A stretch of DNA of 47,610 nt, taken from NCBI GenBank assembly GCA_003551215.1, contig PUMD01000191.1, positions 1 through 47,610 on the forward strand, given 5' to 3'. Origin of the DNA: Clostridia bacterium (GTDB lineage: Bacteria > Bacillota > Sulfobacillia > SLMV01). Positions 32,825 to 40,642 of the stretch are shown piece by piece. Within the stretch, counting starts at the first letter, position 1. Each line of letters begins with the position of its first letter. Below the pieces are notes generated by a model, which ran no database searches, was not told the origin of the DNA, and saw only the letters and a list, made by a program, of their open reading frames with translations. The translations under genes and the position numbers were made by a program.

Positions 32825-33676
32825 TCACCGGCGCCAACTGCGGGCAAGGTCGGCCTGCTTTTGGTATTGCCGTTCTTCGTCCACGGGTACCTCCAGTATG
32901 AATGGGAGGTGACGAAGGCGAGAGTGGTTGATAACGTTGGATATTCCCTTCCTGCCGAGCTCCCCCTCCCCCAGCCGGGCATGGCGGTCCCGTCTTGAGG
33001 CGAAGGGATAATGTGAATCATTGAGATGGACCACGGTGAGACGGTGCAGGCCCAGCACCCGATCGAAGGCTGTGAGAAACGATTCCAGTCCCTTACGACT
33101 GGCCAGCTGGTAGCCGCGCACCCAGCAGTGGCAGGTATCCAGGCAGAAGCCCAATACTTCAGGGCTGCAGATTCCCGAAAGCAGTGTTTTCATCTCGTGC
33201 AGCCTGCTGCCCAGCTCATTTCCCGCCCCCGACATCAGCTCAAAGACGATGCGCACGCCGCAGTCGGAGTCGCTGGGCGATTGGGCTATAGCCTCGTTTA
33301 TGCCCTCTGTTATCTGAACCATACCCTTTTGCCTGTCTCCACCGGTAGCGGAACCGGGGTGTATCACGTAATCTGAGGCTCCCAGCCTGCGGCACAGCCG
33401 GAGATCTTCGACAATTATCTGCCGGGAAAACTCCACCACCCGGGGACGGTCGGAGGCGAGGTTTACGGTATAGGGAGAATGCAGCACCACCGGATCAAGC
33501 TCTGCTTTTGCGACCGCTTTATGCCAGGCTGAAATTTCCTCATCGCTGATGCTGCGCTGTTTTCCTCCCCGGGGATTGCGGGAGAAAAACTGCACGCAGC
33601 TCAGATCTAGCTTCGAGGCATTCTCTGCCGCACGGGCAAAGTTTCCCGCCGAGGAGATGTGTGCCCCTATATTCAA
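32825..33676 (-). CDS. nfo: Endonuclease IV (AP endonuclease)
   Basis: A TIM-barrel, zinc-dependent enzyme that cuts DNA 5' to abasic sites in base-excision repair. Recognisable blocks are NIGAHISSAGNF at the start, VQFFSRNPRG, LHSPYTVNLAS, YVIHPGSATG, GFCLDTCHCWVRGY and VVHLNDSHYPFASRRDRHARLGEG. The 283-residue length is normal. The TTG at 33676 is the start: GAGGGAGG lies seven bases upstream, 13 bases after the ylbF-family gene. A longer frame would run back into that gene without similarity. Confidence 0.95.
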   Translation of the reverse strand: MNIGAHISSAGNFARAAENASKLDLSCVQFFSRNPRGGKQRSISDEEISAWHKAVAKAELDPVVLHSPYTVNLASDRPRVVEFSRQIIVEDLRLCRRLGASDYVIHPGSATGGDRQKGMVQITEGINEAIAQSPSDSDCGVRIVFELMSGAGNELGSRLHEMKTLLSGICSPEVLGFCLDTCHCWVRGYQLASRKGLESFLTAFDRVLGLHRLTVVHLNDSHYPFASRRDRHARLGEGELGRKGISNVINHSRLRHLPFILEVPVDEERQYQKQADLARSWRR

Positions 33677-33689
33677 CCGCGGGCCTCCC

Positions 33690-34097
33690 TCACTGCTCGG
33701 TGTCAATGAGATCCTCCCCAGTCGGGCCGGCTGGCTCATCTGGTTGAGCCGCGGGGGCCATTCCAATATCCAGTGCATCACTGATGATCTTCTGAACATC
33801 GGCGACCATGCGAGCCAGCTGAACTTCTGCCTGCAGAAATTCCCTGACTTCGGGCCTCAGCTGCAGCAGATCCTGCAGACGGGACAGCTCTTCTCGTTGC
33901 TCTTCGGTAAGATCTTTTCCCGACAGCTGCTGCTGCTGGTACTGAAGCTGCTTTTGGTGAAACTGCTCGATAAGCTGCAGGTTCTTTTCGTCCTCTGCCA
34001 CTTTCTTTCTGGTCGCTTTGTAGCGTCTGTACTGCTGAGATGCTTTCAATGCGGAAGCCAGTCTACGGGCGAGATCATATACGTTTTCCTCCTCCAC
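33690..34097 (-). CDS. YlbF/YmcA family protein
   Basis: A 135-residue helical protein of the Com_YlbF family (VYDLARRLASALKASQQYRRYKATRKKV, then a Gln-rich coiled region and LQAEVQLARMVADVQKIISDAL). In Bacillus YlbF, YmcA and YaaT form an Fe-S complex that influences RNase Y, sporulation and competence. Whether this one joins such a complex is unknown. The GTG start has AGGAGGTG seven bases upstream. The Pro/Ala/Asp-rich C-terminal tail lacks the cysteines one might expect for Fe-S binding. Confidence 0.8.
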   Translation of the reverse strand: MEEENVYDLARRLASALKASQQYRRYKATRKKVAEDEKNLQLIEQFHQKQLQYQQQQLSGKDLTEEQREELSRLQDLLQLRPEVREFLQAEVQLARMVADVQKIISDALDIGMAPAAQPDEPAGPTGEDLIDTEQ

Positions 34098-34128
34098 CGG
34101 AGAACACCTCCTGCGCCTAGTGTTTCAA

Positions 34129-34584
34129 TCAGGATCTTTCGGGATCTGAGATAATATACTTCCCTTCGGCTGAAGCCAGCAGGGCACCATCGCCGTCATC
34201 ACCGACAGCGCTGATGGCAGCTTCGGCCACAAATATCTGTCTGCGTTGCGACACCACCCGGCCGAGCACCCTCACGCGTTCACCTACCGTAACCGGTTCG
34301 CGGTACCTGACCGTCATCTCAGCTGTCATGGTGCAGGCATCCCGACCCCGGTATATGGCCCACCACATGGCATCGTCCAATACGGCAGCGATGCTGCCGC
34401 CGTGGGCGATGCCGTCAAAGCCCTGGTATTGAGCGGGGATGGTAGTTTCAGCAGAAACAACATCCGGGCCGTCGCGGTCGAACTGCACCCCCATACTGTG
34501 CGGATTTTCTGCGCCGCAGACCATACACCGGGCGGACAGGTTCTCGATTCGAGTTCTGCGGCTTTCTGCTCCGTCACTTTGCAT
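34129..34584 (-). CDS. PaaI-family hotdog thioesterase
   Basis: A 151-residue acyl-CoA thioesterase-like protein. The central hotdog helix carries GIAHGGSIAAVLDDAMWWA (about 57-75), with the catalytic-site HGG and acidic DD of PaaI-type enzymes, followed by MTVRYREPVTVGERV. An N-terminal CMVCG (about 20-24) also occurs in a subset of these proteins. The substrate is unknown. The ATG overlaps the end of the amidohydrolase gene by 11 bases and has GGAGGG upstream, so the two are translated together. Confidence 0.88.
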   Translation of the reverse strand: MQSDGAESRRTRIENLSARCMVCGAENPHSMGVQFDRDGPDVVSAETTIPAQYQGFDGIAHGGSIAAVLDDAMWWAIYRGRDACTMTAEMTVRYREPVTVGERVRVLGRVVSQRRQIFVAEAAISAVGDDGDGALLASAEGKYIISDPERS

Positions 34585-35890
34585 CGGCCGCCACCCTCCG
34601 CAGCAGATCGGCGCGGCAACGTTCGGCCCGCGAAAGTATCTCCTCGCCGCTGGCCGTCTGCAGCTCGCCGCCGAGTACTATCTGTCGCCCGTCGACGAAC
34701 ACGTCGCGTACATCAGCCGGGCCGGCGCAGTAGGTAAGCGACGAGATAATCTCATTTACCGGCTGCAGGTGGGGTGACTGCAGGTCCACTACAATCACGT
34801 CGGCTTTCATGTCCGGTGCCAGGAGGCCCACATCATCCAGGCCCAGGGCCCTGGCTCCGCCGCGGGTGGCCATGTAAAGGGATTGCCCGGCGGTTATCAG
34901 TCCGGGATCGCGGTTGATCACCTTCTGCTGCAGGGCGGCCGCCCTCATTTCGGCCCATATATCGAGTCGTCCGGTGCTGCAGGCTCCGTCGGTCCCCAGC
35001 CCGACAGTCGTCCCCCTCCTGAGCATCTCCGCCAGGGGCGCAACCCCGCTGCCCAGCTTCTGATTGCTCTGCGGGCAGTGAACGATTCCGACACTCGCTT
35101 CGGTCAGAGTGGCGATATCTTCGGGCTGCAGATGAACGCAGTGAGCAGCCACAAATGGTCTGTGAAGGAGCCCCCAGCGTCTGGCGTACTGTACGGGAGT
35201 CATTCCGTATTCCTGCTCGATGGTGCTGATTTCATCAGTTGTCTCAGCCAGGTGCATGTGAACAGCGCAGTCCAAATCTTCAGCGGTAGAGACCACCTGC
35301 TGCAGAAGGTCGGGCCCGCAGGTGTAGGGTGCATGGGGACCCAGCTGAATGCTTATGCGGCCCTGCGCCCTGCCATGCCATCGCTCAAACAGCCTGCGCG
35401 TATCTCCCACGGGATCATCATCGTTGTCCGTGATCCCCAGTGACAGGGCGGCCCGTATGCCCAGATCCGATGCTGCCCGGGCGGCGTGGGACATAAAAAA
35501 GTACATGTCGGCAAAAGCCGTTACTCCTCCGCTGAGCATCTCGTAGATTGCCAGTGCGGTTCCCCAGTAGACGTCTGAGGGGTGCAGGTGAGCCTCCGCC
35601 GGCCATACTTTTTCCTGCAGCCAGGCCATAAGCGGCATATCATCAGCGTAGCCGCGCAGCAGGCTCATGGCGCCGTGGCAGTGAGCGTTCACCAGCCCGG
35701 GCATGACGACGCATCCCTCCGCAGAGATAGTTGCGGCGGGGGCAAAATCATCGGGCAGGCTGCCCAGATCGCCGGCTTTGAGGATGCGGTCATCACGTAT
35801 CGCCAGGTCGCCAGCTGCGGTTCGCAGCCTCTCCTCTTCCCCGTCGGTCGGAACGAGCAGAACGCCCCCGGTGATAAGCAAATCGCTCAT
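34574..35890 (-). CDS. mtaD: 5-methylthioadenosine/S-adenosylhomocysteine deaminase (amidohydrolase)
   Basis: An amidohydrolase of the MTA/SAH deaminase group, converting these by-products of SAM to the 5'-methylthioinosine and S-inosylhomocysteine forms. Metal ligands are in MPGLVNAHCH (H70, H72), AAHCVHL and GLGTDGACS, with HMHLAETTDEI carrying the next His and the catalytic Glu. Length (438) is typical. Guanine deaminase and other cytosine-like deaminases are less likely given HLHPSDVYWGTALAIYEM, common in MTA deaminases. The ATG has GGGGAGG ten bases upstream. The cluster also holds ahcY and an MTAP-family phosphorylase, which supports the call. Confidence 0.85.
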   Translation of the reverse strand: MSDLLITGGVLLVPTDGEEERLRTAAGDLAIRDDRILKAGDLGSLPDDFAPAATISAEGCVVMPGLVNAHCHGAMSLLRGYADDMPLMAWLQEKVWPAEAHLHPSDVYWGTALAIYEMLSGGVTAFADMYFFMSHAARAASDLGIRAALSLGITDNDDDPVGDTRRLFERWHGRAQGRISIQLGPHAPYTCGPDLLQQVVSTAEDLDCAVHMHLAETTDEISTIEQEYGMTPVQYARRWGLLHRPFVAAHCVHLQPEDIATLTEASVGIVHCPQSNQKLGSGVAPLAEMLRRGTTVGLGTDGACSTGRLDIWAEMRAAALQQKVINRDPGLITAGQSLYMATRGGARALGLDDVGLLAPDMKADVIVVDLQSPHLQPVNEIISSLTYCAGPADVRDVFVDGRQIVLGGELQTASGEEILSRAERCRADLLRRVAADAK

Positions 35891-35920
35891 GATAGATTAT
35901 CCTCCCCGCCTGATGCCCAG

Positions 35921-36751
35921 TCAGACTGAGACCACGAACAGACCCCGCCCGCCGTGAGTTGAGATGACTGCTCCCGCGGGAATCACAAGCATCTCGTCGG
36001 GGTCGTAGGGCTTCAGTCTTTCGATCATTCGTTCGACCCAGGGTTCATTGTCCACATGACTTATGACTACGATGCGGTCTTCTGCCTCCTGCAGGGCCTC
36101 AATAGCCATCTCGGCCAGCCTCTCGAAAAGCTGCTCGGTGCCACGCACCCGCTCCAGCAGCTCGAGAGCTCCGTCTTTTTCCTGCAGCAGGGCATTGATA
36201 TTCAGCAAACCGGCGATCGCTCCCTGCCAGCTTGAGAGCCTGCCGCCTTTGACCAGATTGGTCAGGTCTGTCACACCGAACCTGGTTACCTGACTATCGC
36301 GATAGTCGGTCAAGTGCTCGATTATCTCGTCCATGCTGCAGCCGGACTCCGCCATCCTCGCCGCCCGCAGCACTATTGCCGTCTGCGGACCGGTGGTGGT
36401 AAGGGTATCAAACACCTCAATTTCGCCGTCCACCACGTCGGCGGCAACGGATGCTGACTGATAAGTTCCGCTGAGTTTGTGCGAGATGGTGAGGCACAGT
36501 AACGGTCCCTGCTGCGCCCTTTCCTCGAAAACTTCAATGAAGTCTCCGGGAGAAGGCTGTGATGTCTGCGGCAGCTCGTCAGCAGCCTCCATTCTCTGCA
36601 AAAACTCCCTTTGTGAGAGCGTTCCATCGACGAAGGTCTCCCCTTCCAGGTTAACTGTCAGCGGAACCACGGAAATATCATACTGCTGGGCGAATTTCTC
36701 CGGCAGGTCGGCAGTGCTGTCGGTGACAATCTGTATCCTTTCTTCCCCCAT
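35921..36751 (-). CDS. DegV family fatty acid-binding protein
   Basis: A DegV-family protein (276 residues) that binds fatty acids, the FakB role in Gram-positive fatty-acid kinase systems. Signatures: IVTDSTADLPEKFAQQYDI at the N-terminus, LTISHKLSGTYQSA near 97 with the lipid-contact serine, GGRLSSWQGAIAGLLNINALL near 174, and HGGRGLFVV at the end. No FakA kinase is in the window. The ATG has AAAGGAGG seven bases upstream. It sits between ahcY and the deaminase gene in a tightly packed operon. Confidence 0.92.
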   Translation of the reverse strand: MGEERIQIVTDSTADLPEKFAQQYDISVVPLTVNLEGETFVDGTLSQREFLQRMEAADELPQTSQPSPGDFIEVFEERAQQGPLLCLTISHKLSGTYQSASVAADVVDGEIEVFDTLTTTGPQTAIVLRAARMAESGCSMDEIIEHLTDYRDSQVTRFGVTDLTNLVKGGRLSSWQGAIAGLLNINALLQEKDGALELLERVRGTEQLFERLAEMAIEALQEAEDRIVVISHVDNEPWVERMIERLKPYDPDEMLVIPAGAVISTHGGRGLFVVSV

Positions 36752-36775
36752 AAAACTCCCTCCTTTCCTTTACGT

Positions 36776-38020
36776 TTACCAGCTTTGCATGTACTGCTGC
36801 TGCCCCTCTGACAGTCGGTCTATGTCGATTCCGAGCGCCTGCAGCCTCAGGGCGGCCACTCTCCGGTCTATTTCGTCGCTTACCGGGTGGACCCCGGGCG
36901 TCAGCCTCTGGTTTTGGTACACATCTACCAGCGCCAGCAGCTGCAGGGCGAAACTGAGGTCCATAATTTCGGCGGGGTGACCGTCAGCGCAGGCCAGGTT
37001 TACCAGCCGTCCCTCTCCCAGAAGGTAAAGGCTGGTTCCATCGGAGCGGCGGTATTCAGTTACGTGTTCCCGCACGCGCCGCCGGGAATCGGACATTTCA
37101 TCCAGGGCTTCGACGTTGATCTCGACGTCAAAGTGACCGGCGTTTGCCAGTATAGCGCCGTCCCGCATGCTGTCGAAGTGCTCCTTCCGGATGACGTTGC
37201 GGCAGCCGGTGGCTGTTATGAAGATGTCGCCTCGAGATGCCGCCTGGCTCATGGTGGTGACCTCGCAGCCTTCCATCATCGCCTCATTGGCCCGGATCGG
37301 GTCAACTTCGCAGACGATGACCCGGGCTCCCATGCCCTGGGCGCGGGCGGCGATCCCCCTGCCGCACCACCCGTAGCCGGCCACAACAACCGTTTTGCCA
37401 GCGACAACCAGGTTGGTGCTCCGGATGATCCCTTCGATGACCGACTGACCGGTTCCGTATCGGTTGTCGAAAAGATACTTCGACATGGCATCGTTGACTG
37501 CTATCATGGGAAAGGCCAGCTTGCCGGCCTGTGCCATGGCGCGCAGCCTCGCCAGCCCTGTAGTGGTTTCTTCTGCTCCTCCCACAACCTCAGGCAGGAG
37601 TTCTTCCCTTTTTTCGTGCAGCAGCGCGACCAGATCGCCCCCATCATCTATTATCAGGTTGGGGGCTGTGTCAACCACTCGGTGAATGAATTGCTGGTAC
37701 TCCTGTTCGGTAGCATCATGCCAGCTGTGTACCTGTACTGCATCGGTACAGGCCAGAGCTGCTGCAACGTCATCCTGGGTGGACAGCGGATTGGAACCGG
37801 TTATGGCTACTTCAGCGCCGAGGTCTGCCAGCACTTCGGCGAGGTAGGCGGTCTTTGCCTCCAGGTGCAGACATATGCCCACCTGAGCACCATCCAGCGG
37901 CAGCTGATCGGCTTTTTCTTCCCGCAGCCTGTTCAAAACCGGCATGTGGTCTTTGACCCAGTCGATCTTCAGCCTGCCTTCCGGGGCCAGTTCGGGGTCG
38001 CGGATCGTGTGTTCACTCAC
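36776..38020 (-). CDS. ahcY: Adenosylhomocysteinase family (possibly S-inosylhomocysteine hydrolase)
   Basis: An NAD-dependent hydrolase that splits S-adenosylhomocysteine to a nucleoside and homocysteine. The NAD motif is VVAGYGWCGRGIAARA, and catalytic blocks EETTTGLARL and NDAMSKYLFDN hold the expected Glu, Lys, Asp and Asn. It is the short 415-residue form, ending QQQYMQSW. In the substrate loop HLEAKT (residues 52-57) stands where mammalian enzymes have HMTVET; Thr57 and Glu59 there are recalled to contact adenine, so the base specificity may differ. The GTG at 38020 is chosen because GGAGGTG lies just upstream, giving an 8-base overlap with the phosphorylase gene; an ATG six codons earlier is possible. 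Confidence 0.92.
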   Translation of the reverse strand: MSEHTIRDPELAPEGRLKIDWVKDHMPVLNRLREEKADQLPLDGAQVGICLHLEAKTAYLAEVLADLGAEVAITGSNPLSTQDDVAAALACTDAVQVHSWHDATEQEYQQFIHRVVDTAPNLIIDDGGDLVALLHEKREELLPEVVGGAEETTTGLARLRAMAQAGKLAFPMIAVNDAMSKYLFDNRYGTGQSVIEGIIRSTNLVVAGKTVVVAGYGWCGRGIAARAQGMGARVIVCEVDPIRANEAMMEGCEVTTMSQAASRGDIFITATGCRNVIRKEHFDSMRDGAILANAGHFDVEINVEALDEMSDSRRRVREHVTEYRRSDGTSLYLLGEGRLVNLACADGHPAEIMDLSFALQLLALVDVYQNQRLTPGVHPVSDEIDRRVAALRLQALGIDIDRLSEGQQQYMQSW

Positions 38021-38807
38021 CTGTGCCACCTCCGTCATCGCTCACAATCTTTTTGTCAAAGAATCCCGTCAGCAGGGCGGTAAGCTTGCGCATGTTCGCG
38101 TCCATCGCCGCGGTGACTTCATCGTGAGTCAGCGGAGAATCACTGATTCCGGCGCCGTAATTGGTCACCAGCGACACGGCGGCATAGTTGAGACGGGCTT
38201 CGTTGGCCAGGATTACTTCCGGAACGTTGGTCATGCCCACGACATCTGCTCCCAGCTGGGCGAACATGCGGATCTCCGCGGCTGTTTCAAACCGCGGTCC
38301 CTCGGTGCATACGTAGATTCCGCGTGGACGCAGGTCTATATTCTGCTCGGAGGCTGCCGATTGCAGAAGTTGGCGCAGCGACTCATCATACGGATAGGTC
38401 ATATCGGTATGACGAACTCCTTCGGGTCCCCCGTCAAAGAACGTGTAGTTGCGCGTTCGGGTGAAATCGATGAACTGATCCAGAAGTACGAGCTGTCCGG
38501 GGGCAATATCCTCACGCAGCGAACCCACAGCGGTGGTCCCCACCACGTCCGTCACTCCCAGTGTGCACAGTGCCTTGATGTTGGCGCGGTAGTTTATCCG
38601 GTGAGGAGGAACAGAGTGGGCGGCTCCATGGCGGGGGACAAAAACCACGCACAGCTGCTCTCCGGAAGGATTGCGGAAGATCCCTTTTCTCAACCGAACT
38701 GCTCCGTAAGCGGTGTCGACAGACTGTTCTTCTACTGTGTCCACGACGGGCATGTCGTAGACACCTGTACCTCCAATGATTCCTAATTTCATCATCCTGT
38801 CTCGCAC
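38013..38807 (-). CDS. mtnP: MTAP/PNP-family phosphorylase (candidate methylthioinosine phosphorylase)
   Basis: A phosphorylase of the methylthioadenosine/purine nucleoside phosphorylase family. KLGIIGGTGVYD, the PRHGAAHSVPPHRINYRANI block, GTTAVGSLRED and CTEGPRFETAAEIRMF are intact. Around residue 216 it reads VTNYGAG, with Asn, as in enzymes for 6-oxopurines, where methylthioadenosine-specific enzymes usually have Asp. With the neighbouring deaminase this suggests 5'-methylthioinosine or inosine as substrate. The GTG start has GGAGGG six bases upstream; an ATG four codons later is the alternative. Length 264. It opens the salvage part of the operon, 51 bases after marR. Confidence 0.9.
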   Translation of the reverse strand: MRDRMMKLGIIGGTGVYDMPVVDTVEEQSVDTAYGAVRLRKGIFRNPSGEQLCVVFVPRHGAAHSVPPHRINYRANIKALCTLGVTDVVGTTAVGSLREDIAPGQLVLLDQFIDFTRTRNYTFFDGGPEGVRHTDMTYPYDESLRQLLQSAASEQNIDLRPRGIYVCTEGPRFETAAEIRMFAQLGADVVGMTNVPEVILANEARLNYAAVSLVTNYGAGISDSPLTHDEVTAAMDANMRKLTALLTGFFDKKIVSDDGGGTGE

Positions 38808-38858
38808 TCTCCTCCCTCCGGAGACGCAAAACGAGCGCCGGTGGTCTATCCTCAGCTG

Positions 38859-39335
38859 CTAGCTGTCATCATCATTGTCCTTGGTCTCCTGCTTGGTCAT
38901 CAGCTCATACAACCTGTGCAGTGAGCTCAACAGGACCTCCTGCTGCTGATCTGATAGGGAATCGAGTATCTTGTTGAGATAGCGGAGCCTGGCCGCCATC
39001 ACCTTCTTCAGCAGCTGGTGTCCCTTGGGCTTGACATGAAGGCGTATAACCCTGCGATCCTTGTCGTCTCTCACCCTCTCGACAAGATCATCTCTTTCCA
39101 TGCGGTCGATGAGATCGGTCACCGTGCTGGAAGCCAGATAAAGCCGCCGGCACAGCGCTCCCATGGTCAGGTCCCCGTGCCTGATCAGAGTCACCAGAGC
39201 ATTGAACTGCGGCGGGGTAATGTCAAAATCCGACAGGATATCCCGCCCCCGTCGACGGACGATGTAGCTGGTGTGCCGCAGAAGATAATCAATCTCTTCG
39301 ACTGTCGATTCAAAATCTCCCAGGTTCCCCCCCAT
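38859..39335 (-). CDS. MarR-family transcriptional regulator
   Basis: A winged-helix repressor (158 residues). DITPPQFNALVTLIRHGDLTMGALCRRLYLASSTVTDLIDRMERDDLVERVRDDKDRRVIRL gives helix-turn-helix and wing at about residues 38-100, and flanking helices form the dimer. The ligand is unknown; MarR proteins sense phenolics, oxidants or metabolites. It is the first gene of the cluster that ends with nfo, so control of its own operon is likely. The ATG has AAAGGAGG five bases upstream. The C-terminus is acidic (DNDDDS). No clear palindromic operator was found in the upstream gap. Confidence 0.92.
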   Translation of the reverse strand: MGGNLGDFESTVEEIDYLLRHTSYIVRRRGRDILSDFDITPPQFNALVTLIRHGDLTMGALCRRLYLASSTVTDLIDRMERDDLVERVRDDKDRRVIRLHVKPKGHQLLKKVMAARLRYLNKILDSLSDQQQEVLLSSLHRLYELMTKQETKDNDDDS

Positions 39336-39460
39336 TGCAACCTCCTTTCTGACCCCGTATCCACCGAGCGGCGGCGACGGAATGCATTAGCACTGAATAA
39401 TAATTCTTCAAGCCTGCATGCGAGTCCTGTCGGTTGCGCCACATTCTGCCGCCCGATTGG

Positions 39461-39892
39461 TTACTCCCGGCACATTATTTCGTCATCGGCGAAAAACAGC
39501 GATATCTCACGTTCAGCTGATTCGGGACTGTCTGCTCCGTGCACCAGGTTCTTTTCTATGTCCAGGGCATAATCACCCCTGATTGAGCCCGGGTTTGCCT
39601 CCAGCGGGTCGGTACTGCCCATGAGTGCCCGCACTGCTCGTACCGCATGGGGCCCCTCCCACACCATCGCTACTACTGGCCCGGAAGTTATGTACTCGAT
39701 AAGCGAAGAGAAAAAGGGTTTGTCGGTATGAGCACTGTAGTGCTTTTGGGCCAGGTTCCGGTCGATTTGCATCATCTTGAGCGCGACCAGTTTGAGCCCC
39801 CGCCCCTCGAGGCGGGAGATTACCTCACCGACCAGGCTCCTGTGCACTCCATCTGGCTTGACCATCACAAAGGTTTTTTGCTTGGCAGTCAC
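39461..39892 (-). CDS. ndk: Nucleoside diphosphate kinase
   Basis: Balances nucleoside triphosphates by phosphate transfer through an active-site histidine. [28 protein letters not shown] opens the protein, [23 protein letters not shown] lies in the middle and [20 protein letters not shown] carries the catalytic His in NLVHGADS. Length (143) is normal. The GTG at 39892 has no adequate Shine-Dalgarno nearby, but GGGAGG lies 33 bases upstream with a stable hairpin between. No other start is possible in frame. It is followed by marR and transcribed away from trkA. Confidence 0.97.
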   Translation of the reverse strand: MTAKQKTFVMVKPDGVHRSLVGEVISRLEGRGLKLVALKMMQIDRNLAQKHYSAHTDKPFFSSLIEYITSGPVVAMVWEGPHAVRAVRALMGSTDPLEANPGSIRGDYALDIEKNLVHGADSPESAEREISLFFADDEIMCRE

Positions 39893-39931
39893 CCTGTTGC
39901 GGACGCCCGCAGGGGACGTCCTCCACCTCCC
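39893..39931 (-). promoter_or_regulatory. Structured ribosome-binding region of ndk
   Basis: In mRNA order: GGGAGG, then a hairpin (GGACG-t-CCC, 4-base loop, GGG-CGTCC; 39921-39901), then GCAACAGG and the GTG start. The stem sits between the strong Shine-Dalgarno and the start codon; leaving it out would bring them to about 12 bases apart. Confidence 0.4.
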
Positions 39932-40222
39932 TTTGTTGTTGTAGAGTCCTATGATCCGAGTATTCCCTCATGAGTAATTTACCAGTACAAGCATACCGCA
40001 AAAAGCAGTCCCTTCCAAGAAAACGGACAGAGCCCAACCTGATACGAAAGGTGGGACCCATTTGTTGACATTTGCACCCGGTAGTTTCACGTAATGAAAA
40101 ATACTCTGAGTAGAAAGATAATGCTGTGGGTTATGTCTGGTGTTGCGCATGGTCAGGATTGACATAGTCGGTATCGTCGGTGTTAACATAGCACCAATAG
40201 CTACCAAGGGAGGTGCTGGCAC
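39932..40222. other. Intergenic region between divergent ndk and trkA
   Basis: About 290 bases that should hold both promoters. TTGACA occurs twice on the plus strand (near 40065 and 40159) without a convincing -10 at the right distance. An imperfect hairpin (CCCAACCT/AGGTGGG) lies near 40037-40058. I checked for a c-di-AMP (ydaO) riboswitch because K+ genes often have one, and did not see it. Confidence 0.4.
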
Positions 40223-40636
40223 ATGCTGGTCCTTGTAGCGGGCTGCGGCAGGATGGGAAGACACGTAGCCGAGATGCTCTTTCAGTCTGGAACTGAGGTG
40301 ATAGTCGTGGATCACTCAGCAGAAGCCCTCGAGGCTTTGTCTGATTCATTTACCGGCTTAACCTACAGGGGCGACGTCAGAGAAATCACGACGCTTGAGG
40401 AGGCAGGTATTGAACGGGCCGATGTGGTGTTGGCCTGCACCGGAGATGAAAACGCTAATTTGCTTGTCGCAGAGGTGGCTCAAAACACCTACGACGTGCC
40501 GAGAGCAATAATTCGGGCCCTTGATCCCCTTAAACAGGAGGTACTGGAGCAGATGGGAGTGGAGTCCGTGTGCCCGGTGCTCCTCGGGGCCACAGCAATT
40601 CTTGAGGCATTGGGCCTCCCTGAAATGGAGGGGTGA
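40223..40636 (+). CDS. trkA: TrkA N-domain protein (first part of a split TrkA)
   Basis: A 137-residue RCK/TrkA N-domain with the nucleotide-binding motif VAGCGRMGRHVAEML and acidic end strand VIVVDHS. It should bind NAD(H) or ATP and gate the TrkH channel. There is no TrkA C-domain after it: the gene ends at a TGA (40634-40636), and the same frame continues directly into a second TrkA N-domain. It starts at an ATG with GGGAGGTG seven bases upstream. A stand-alone short N-domain beside a second TrkA does occur in Bacillota, so it may be a genuine separate subunit. Confidence 0.85.
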   Translation: MLVLVAGCGRMGRHVAEMLFQSGTEVIVVDHSAEALEALSDSFTGLTYRGDVREITTLEEAGIERADVVLACTGDENANLLVAEVAQNTYDVPRAIIRALDPLKQEVLEQMGVESVCPVLLGATAILEALGLPEMEG

Positions 40637-40642
40637 TCAAAG

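Noticed and set aside
32405-32998. Plus-strand open frame of nearly 200 codons beside and under nfo
   Set aside because: Its right half is antisense to nfo in the matching codon register, and its left end overlaps the rimP promoter; no RBS or similarity was seen.
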